64,000 nucleotides of DNA, from positions 372,001 through 436,000 of the forward strand of contig NZ_CP010429.1 in NCBI RefSeq assembly GCF_000974425.1, written 5' to 3'. Below are positions 62,101 through 64,000 of this stretch, in pieces (positions within the stretch are counted from its first letter, which is position 1; each line of letters starts with the position of its first letter). The notes below the pieces were generated by a model. It did not search any database and was not told where the DNA came from. It worked only from the letters and a program-made list of their open reading frames with translations. The position numbers were made by a program, and so were the translations under genes. The DNA comes from Spirosoma radiotolerans (GTDB lineage: Bacteria > Bacteroidota > Bacteroidia > Cytophagales > Spirosomataceae).

Positions 62101-64000
62101 CGGTCTGTCAGTCACCGGTCTTGACGGTGACGGGTCCGGTATGTGATCCGGTGACGGGCTTGAGCACGGTGAGCTATGCGGTGAGTGCAGGAGCCAGTGT
62201 GAGCAGCACCTCCGGGAATGTCAATTCTACTTTACAGATCATAACAGGCATTGCCGCCAACACGCCGGTGGTGGTAACGGCCAGCGTAGCGGGGGGCTGC
62301 AGCACCAGCCGGACGGTGGTGACCGGAGCGGTGTGCACCACCTGTGCCACAGCCATCAACCTCTCGACGGGCAACGCTATCTGTCTGAATGGCACCAGCT
62401 ACGTAGCCAGTGTGACGGCTACCGCAGGAGCCAGCCTGAGTGTGCTGGGCGGTACGATCAGCGGGAACACGGTGACCGGTACGGTGGGCAGCAGTGTGAC
62501 GGTGGTGGCCTCCATTGCCGGATGTGCCTCCCAGACTCAGATCATCACCAGCCCGGCTTCGTGCACGGGTACGCCCTGTAACCCGGGTGGTCCTCTGGTG
62601 AGTGCGGTGGCGGGCTGTGACAACAACGGCAGCACCTACAGTGTGGTCTTCACCGCCCCCACGGGGGTGAGCGTGACGGCCAGTGCGGGCACCCTCGTAG
62701 GCAATACGATAACGGGCCTGAGCCTGGGCAGCTTGGTGACCTTGACGGCGGTCAACAGCTGTTCGCTCACCCAGGTGACGTCCATCAGCAGTCCCGTCTG
62801 TGCGCCGGTCTGTCAGTCACCGGTGCTAACGCTAACGGGTCCGGTGTGTGATCCGGTGACGGGTCTGAGCACGGTGAGCTATGCGGTGAGTGCAGGAGCC
62901 AGTGTGAGCAGCACTTCCGGGAATGTCAATTCTACTTTACAGATCATAACGGGCATTGCCGCCAACACGCCGGTGGTGGTAACAGCCAGCGTAGCGGGGG
63001 GCTGCAGCACCAGCCGGACGGTAGTGACCGGAGCGGTGTGCACCACCTGTGCCACAGCCATCAACCTCTCGACGGGCAACGCCATCTGTCTGAATGGCAC
63101 CAGCTATGTAGCCAGTGTGACGGCTACCGCGGGAGCTACTATAACGGCCTTTGGAGGCACAGTGATTCCCTTCTTAGGTATAGTGACGGGTACGGTGGGT
63201 ACGAATGTGACGGTGGTAGCCTCCATCGCCGGATGTGCCTCGCAGACCCAAGTGATTGGTAGCCCAACCTTGTGTAATCAGCCATGCCCAACGAGTTCGC
63301 TAATGAGTGTCAGTGGCCCACTTTGTGACGGTAACGGTTTAACATACTCGGTACACGTTACCGCGCCAGGCGGGGTGACGGTGACAACGAGCAGTGGCAC
63401 GGTTATCAATGGTGTGGTGAGTGGTATTAGTATAGATACTCCTCTATCCCTGACAGCAATAAATAATAATTGCTCGCTGATGCAGGTGGTGACTGTGAAT
63501 CCGCCAATCTGTCCGGTGGTGTGTCCCACGCCGATCGGGCTGAACCTGGTGGTGACGGCGGCCCAGTGTGGCTCGGCCACGGGTCAGATCACGGCTACGC
63601 CTACCAACGGCTCGGGGTCGTATACCTACAAGTGGAACACGGGCCAGAGCGGTCAGACCCTGAGTGGTCTGGTGGCCGGGGTGTACTCGGTGACGGTGAG
63701 TGACGCCAACGGCTGCACGGGAGTGAGCGGGTCGATCGACCTGCCGGGCTCGCAGGCGCCGGTGGTGAGCCTGGTGCGTGTGTCGCCAGCGGCCTGTGGT
63801 CAGGCGACGGGGTCCATCAGTGTGAGTGCCAGCGGAGGCCAGTTGCCCTATCAGTATCAGTGGAGTAACGGAGCCAGCACCAGCAGCGTGAGCGGGCTGA
63901 GTGCAGGGCAGTATACGGTAACGGTGAGTGACGGCAGTGGCTGTGCCAGCACCCTGAGTGTGGGTGTGGTGGGCAGCAGCAGCCTGAGTCTGGTGACGGC
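53130..64000 (+). CDS. Giant repetitive SprB-like adhesin, 3' end outside the window
   Basis: The frame is open from ATG 53130 to the end of the window, 3623 codons without a stop; I verified it at several points. Signal peptide ends VQAQ. The shared N-terminal domain (about 30-275) identifies it as the fourth adhesin of the locus. Then come Ig/PKD-like repeats (about 275-695), three degenerate repeats of about 425 residues (about 697-1970) made of SprB-type units (CGxxxGS, WSNG, LxAGxYxVTV), five exact-period 235-residue repeats plus a partial sixth (about 2053-3383), and more SprB-type repeats at the end. SprB in Flavobacterium is a gliding adhesin exported by T9SS; whether this one has a T9SS C-terminal domain cannot be seen. 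It is far larger than its paralogues. Confidence 0.9.
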   Translation, partial: MMGNSIKKHRWSVLATFVFTVISQLVQAQSGSFGSTFAHTTAEMAIYEQHDFVTGSGTINAGIIGSERQPAIGMYSFVNPNSSWINASNTAFVDGYVRTYNAGPFTFPIGDNNKYRPAAVSASSAAAPTTAAYYGVDPGLATTSNLMGGTYGILPGGGPAFPTTAKAANVGTVDNIEYWDIDGTTPAKITLTWDANTPISAMVGANLNNLTIVGWDGTQWVAIPSTVDASSLAQNTSASTFNGLSASVTAGSITTTAAIVPGSFTVYTLAGACPPTTIVPNLTSLTICSGTQVAINYTTNPAGGQTLWTRMPGNVSSFGDVTDFPTATGSNPVSYTYSAVVTSFSCPSQTAVTTVLVNPVPIVTPSVCSQTICSGQTGAITFATDIPATINWLRVEDNATGTGNISQLFNTAGTYTYKIWGVSSSASCPSSTTITCTIVVNQSLIATATVAAGSGCIGQPFNLSATSTGGQAPFTYAWTGPNSYVGSGVNPQVTNSASTAINGNYIVTVTDAQGCSGTATVAVSASNCCSLTATAGNTLVACAGGTLNLSVTAGNSTTAPVTTPLTYKWSGPNGFAATTANPTLTATAAAAGVYSVTVTDGQSCTATASVTVSVSPQPSAGNDVIVSICNNETVDLATYFPAGGSFSAVTGSLSGSIFNGITSGVGSYTVLYGVGGNGCPVDQAAAVVVVRDCTPPSCNYPISTAVVDASCGNSDGTAIVSLGGLPTGATTGFAWSNGKTGPTVAGLAAGVYSITATVSTGNSVCSVVDSIQVNDIGGPVAEISLITSADCRGANGAVAIDITTGTGPFQISWSGAGSGSTSGANLGTTTVQLAPGSYIFKVTGTSGNTACASYLPITIPQDDTDQISVTGTPTNATACGSPTGSILITATPAVGVTGPFSFSLNGVQIGTSSLPTFTVSGLTAGVYTVSVSSAGGCKTPAVPVTILETGAPTVAGWTAVNPACPSDKGQLVFAGGQPTATYLIREVTTGSIVGPTAGISGASSTSLTLPAGTYSIQQTSTASTCTSFTTATISVPQGLKFNVQYTKVACAPGGSANNDGTISIVQQTGGTAPYSTTVLNSQNQVIAATSPDTYTNLKPGTYQINVVDSKGCSGVQNVFVTVPDCNLKCPIIPMNTFVVDANCSTADGRAVAQLGNFADSDVDYLWSNGFSGPTTNGLAAGVYSVTATVLTGTFVGCPYIETVNVNQIGGPVVAQGVINPSSCAANTGTASFSVASGTGPFAVTWTGPVSGNRSVNGTAPFQFTQSGLAPGSYVFTFTASGSTCKTVLDVTIPVSSSSNISLAAVPTPTSSCGSQDGSISLTASGSGPAYTYTLNGASYTTVSASTLQIPNLPAGVYTLGVISGANSCSTTTTAIIQQTGAPAVTGWTSQSMACADGTGSLTYAGGTGTGTYTISLGGTVVATVPQNSTGPLVTNLPQGVYTVELQNDTCSSFQNFTITGPTGIDFNVQYIAETCGPGGVGNGDGTLNVIQINGGTPTYTVSIINNQGQTIAGASHSNLAAGNYAVSVTDANGCPGNQTALVTVPPCQLKCPTLPINTAVVDNQCGQSVGQATASLLNVPAGATTTYLWSNGQNGPTATGLTAGVYSVTATLFANNTIYAGCTYVDTVNVNDIGGPIASISATGAASCTASNGSVALNIQGGTGPYNITWSGQTTGSQTASSAGLVTISGLKAGSYAFTVAGSANTCKSVIDVVIPTRTPNGFTLSVIPTMVSSCGASDGKLAITVSGGTGPFIYSVNGFVKGVSSSRTFSVQGLPAGVNTVTVMDVNGCDVTKDNILINPTGQPAIANWTASDALCPQNNGSIQFNGSGNATDEYVVTISGTATEIGRTPGNASASYSVPGGTYLITRTNSTSCVSVTTVVVNQPRGLDFNIQYNEPVCLSPASGSLTVIQPSGGTGAYSYTITGATGIVSTSATATGLLSGSYTVTMGDSRGCTFSDVVILSTGSNLSATAGATPGIACIGSPISLSVTGVGGSGQLTYNWFGPNGFSGTGQLLTATASISGSYTVVVTDASGCSATALTAPVTTSLCTTCQNPVLTLTGPVCDPVTGLSTVSYAVSAGASVSSTSGNVNSTLQIITGIAANTPVVVTASVAGGCSTSRTVVTGAVCTTCATAINLSTGNAVCTGTGSYVASVTATAGASLSVLGGTISGNTVTGTVGSSVTVVASIAGCASQTQVIGSPASCTGTPCNPGGPLVSAVAGCDNNGSTYSVVFTAPTGVSVTASAGTVIGNTVTGLSLGSSVTLTAVNSCSVSQVTSISSPVCAPVCQSPVLTLTGPVCDPVTGLSTVSYAVSAGASVTANVGVVNALLNTISNIPANTPVVVTASVAGGCSTSRTVVTGAVCTTCATAINLSTGNAVCTGTGSYVASVTATAGASLSVLGGTISGNTVTGTVGSSVTVVASIAGCASQTQVIGSPASCTGTPCNPGGPLVSAVAGCDNNGSTYSVVFTAPTGVSVTASAGTVIGNTVTGLSLGSSVTLTAVNSCSVSQVTSISSPVCAPVCQSPVLTVTGPVCDPVTGLSTVSYAVSAGASVSSTSGNVNSTLQIITGIAANTPVVVTASVAGGCSTSRTVVTGAVCTTCATAINLSTGNAICLNGTSYVASVTATAGASLSVLGGTISGNTVTGTVGSSVTVVASIAGCASQTQVIGSPASCTGTPCNPGGPLVSAVAGCDNNGSTYSVVFTAPTGVSVTASAGTLVGNTITGLSLGSSVTLTAVNSCSVSQVTSISSPVCAPVCQSPVLTLTGPVCDPVTGLSTVSYAVSAGASVSSTSGNVNSTLQIITGIAANTPVVVTASVAGGCSTSRTVVTGAVCTTCATAINLSTGNAICLNGTSYVASVTATAGASLSVLGGTISGNTVTGTVGSSVTVVASIAGCASQTQVIGSPASCTGTPCNPGGPLVSAVAGCDNNGSTYSVVFTAPTGVSVTASAGTVIGNTVTGLSLGSSVTLTAVNSCSVSQVTSISSPVCAPVCQSPVLTVTGPVCDPVTGLSTVSYAVSAGASVSSTSGNVNSTLQIITGIAANTPVVVTASVAGGCSTSRTVVTGAVCTTCATAINLSTGNAICLNGTSYVASVTATAGASLSVLGGTISGNTVTGTVGSSVTVVASIAGCASQTQIITSPASCTGTPCNPGGPLVSAVAGCDNNGSTYSVVFTAPTGVSVTASAGTLVGNTITGLSLGSLVTLTAVNSCSLTQVTSISSPVCAPVCQSPVLTLTGPVCDPVTGLSTVSYAVSAGASVSSTSGNVNSTLQIITGIAANTPVVVTASVAGGCSTSRTVVTGAVCTTCATAINLSTGNAICLNGTSYVASVTATAGATITAFGGTVIPFLGIVTGTVGTNVTVVASIAGCASQTQVIGSPTLCNQPCPTSSLMSVSGPLCDGNGLTYSVHVTAPGGVTVTTSSGTVINGVVSGISIDTPLSLTAINNNCSLMQVVTVNPPICPVVCPTPIGLNLVVTAAQCGSATGQITATPTNGSGSYTYKWNTGQSGQTLSGLVAGVYSVTVSDANGCTGVSGSIDLPGSQAPVVSLVRVSPAACGQATGSISVSASGGQLPYQYQWSNGASTSSVSGLSAGQYTVTVSDGSGCASTLSVGVVGSSSLSLVT
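55218..59030 (+). repeat. Three degenerate superrepeats of about 1.27 kb
   Basis: The protein pattern starting at Cys followed by a Pro-Ile/Thr-x-x-x-Thr-x-Val-Val-Asp segment recurs at about 55,220, 56,512 and 57,778. Within each unit the order of sub-repeats (WSNG..LAAGVYS, NxxGGPV, GPF..SxxG, TLPAGTYS, QYTxxAC) is the same. Nucleotide identity is low, so this array is older than the 705-bp array downstream. Confidence 0.7.
59286..63279 (+). repeat. Tandem array of 705-bp units in the giant adhesin
   Basis: Unit starts, marked by a TGTCAGAACCC/TGTCAATCACC codon stretch, fall at 59286, 59991, 60696, 61401, 62106 and 62811, exactly 705 bp apart. Units one to five are complete; the sixth diverges after about 63,130. 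Units are highly similar in DNA, with short variant blocks alternating between copies. Confidence 0.93.

Noticed and set aside
59354..63262. Repeated 70-74 codon frames on both strands
   Set aside because: Same-length shadow frames arise once per 705-bp unit; the continuous plus-strand frame explains the region.
59286..63279. CRISPR-like regular repetition
   Set aside because: The period is 705 bp, in frame, with no short repeat/unique spacer pattern; it encodes protein.

Overview
The window comes from a Bacteroidota chromosome, most likely a Cytophagales bacterium of the Spirosoma type. The evidence is gene content: LytTR two-component systems, a globin/nitric-oxide-synthase fusion, long secreted Ig-like and SprB-like adhesins, Bacteroidota-type promoter words (TTTG, about 19-21 nt, TAnnTTTG) and few Shine-Dalgarno sites. 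The genus is an inference; no rRNA or marker gene was seen.

Layout. (1) 1-10.7 kb, host genes: the 3' part of a LytTR response regulator, a 1527-aa multidomain nitric oxide synthase with an N-terminal globin region, a YezG-like small protein, a secreted esterase, a secreted beta-lactamase-fold hydrolase, a DUF2147-like protein and a sialidase-fold protein. (2) 11,206-27,444, a 16.2-kb integrative element in the 3' end of tRNA-Arg(CCT), bounded by 15-bp direct repeats. Its left end carries a tyrosine recombinase, a helix-turn-helix protein and a replication pair (DUF3987 and a TOPRIM/zinc-finger primase-like protein). Its AT-rich right part carries cargo: a leftward operon of a helicase-less nuclease-methyltransferase, a specificity subunit, a half-specificity/HEPN-like fusion, an orphan protein and a class III nucleotide cyclase, then rightward DUF5655-nuclease, acidic and orphan genes, and a membrane beta-helix-like protein. 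No conjugation genes were seen. (3) 27.4-31 kb: tRNA-Arg, hflX and a MATE exporter. (4) 31.4-36.1 kb: a LytTR regulator overlapping a TPR histidine kinase, an orphan gene, and a second LytTR regulator whose phosphoacceptor Asp is Glu. (5) 37.2-64 kb: a same-strand surface-protein locus. It repeats a two-gene module: a large Ig-like adhesin with a shared N-terminal domain, and a small secreted protein beginning with a QVKIG-type motif. It ends in a giant repetitive SprB-like adhesin that runs off the window (at least 3623 codons).

The best candidate for an undescribed system is the leftward cargo operon at 17,774-23,594. It joins a restriction-modification core with an Rx4H HEPN-like domain and a nucleotide cyclase that keeps its metal and transition-state residues but lacks both canonical purine-selecting residues. 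A T7 tract at the methyltransferase/specificity junction could also make a methyltransferase-specificity fusion by -1 frameshifting. The adhesin locus is notable for near-identical internal blocks, leader hairpins with covarying stems and exact 705-bp tandem repeats. All functional calls come from reading motifs; no database search was possible.
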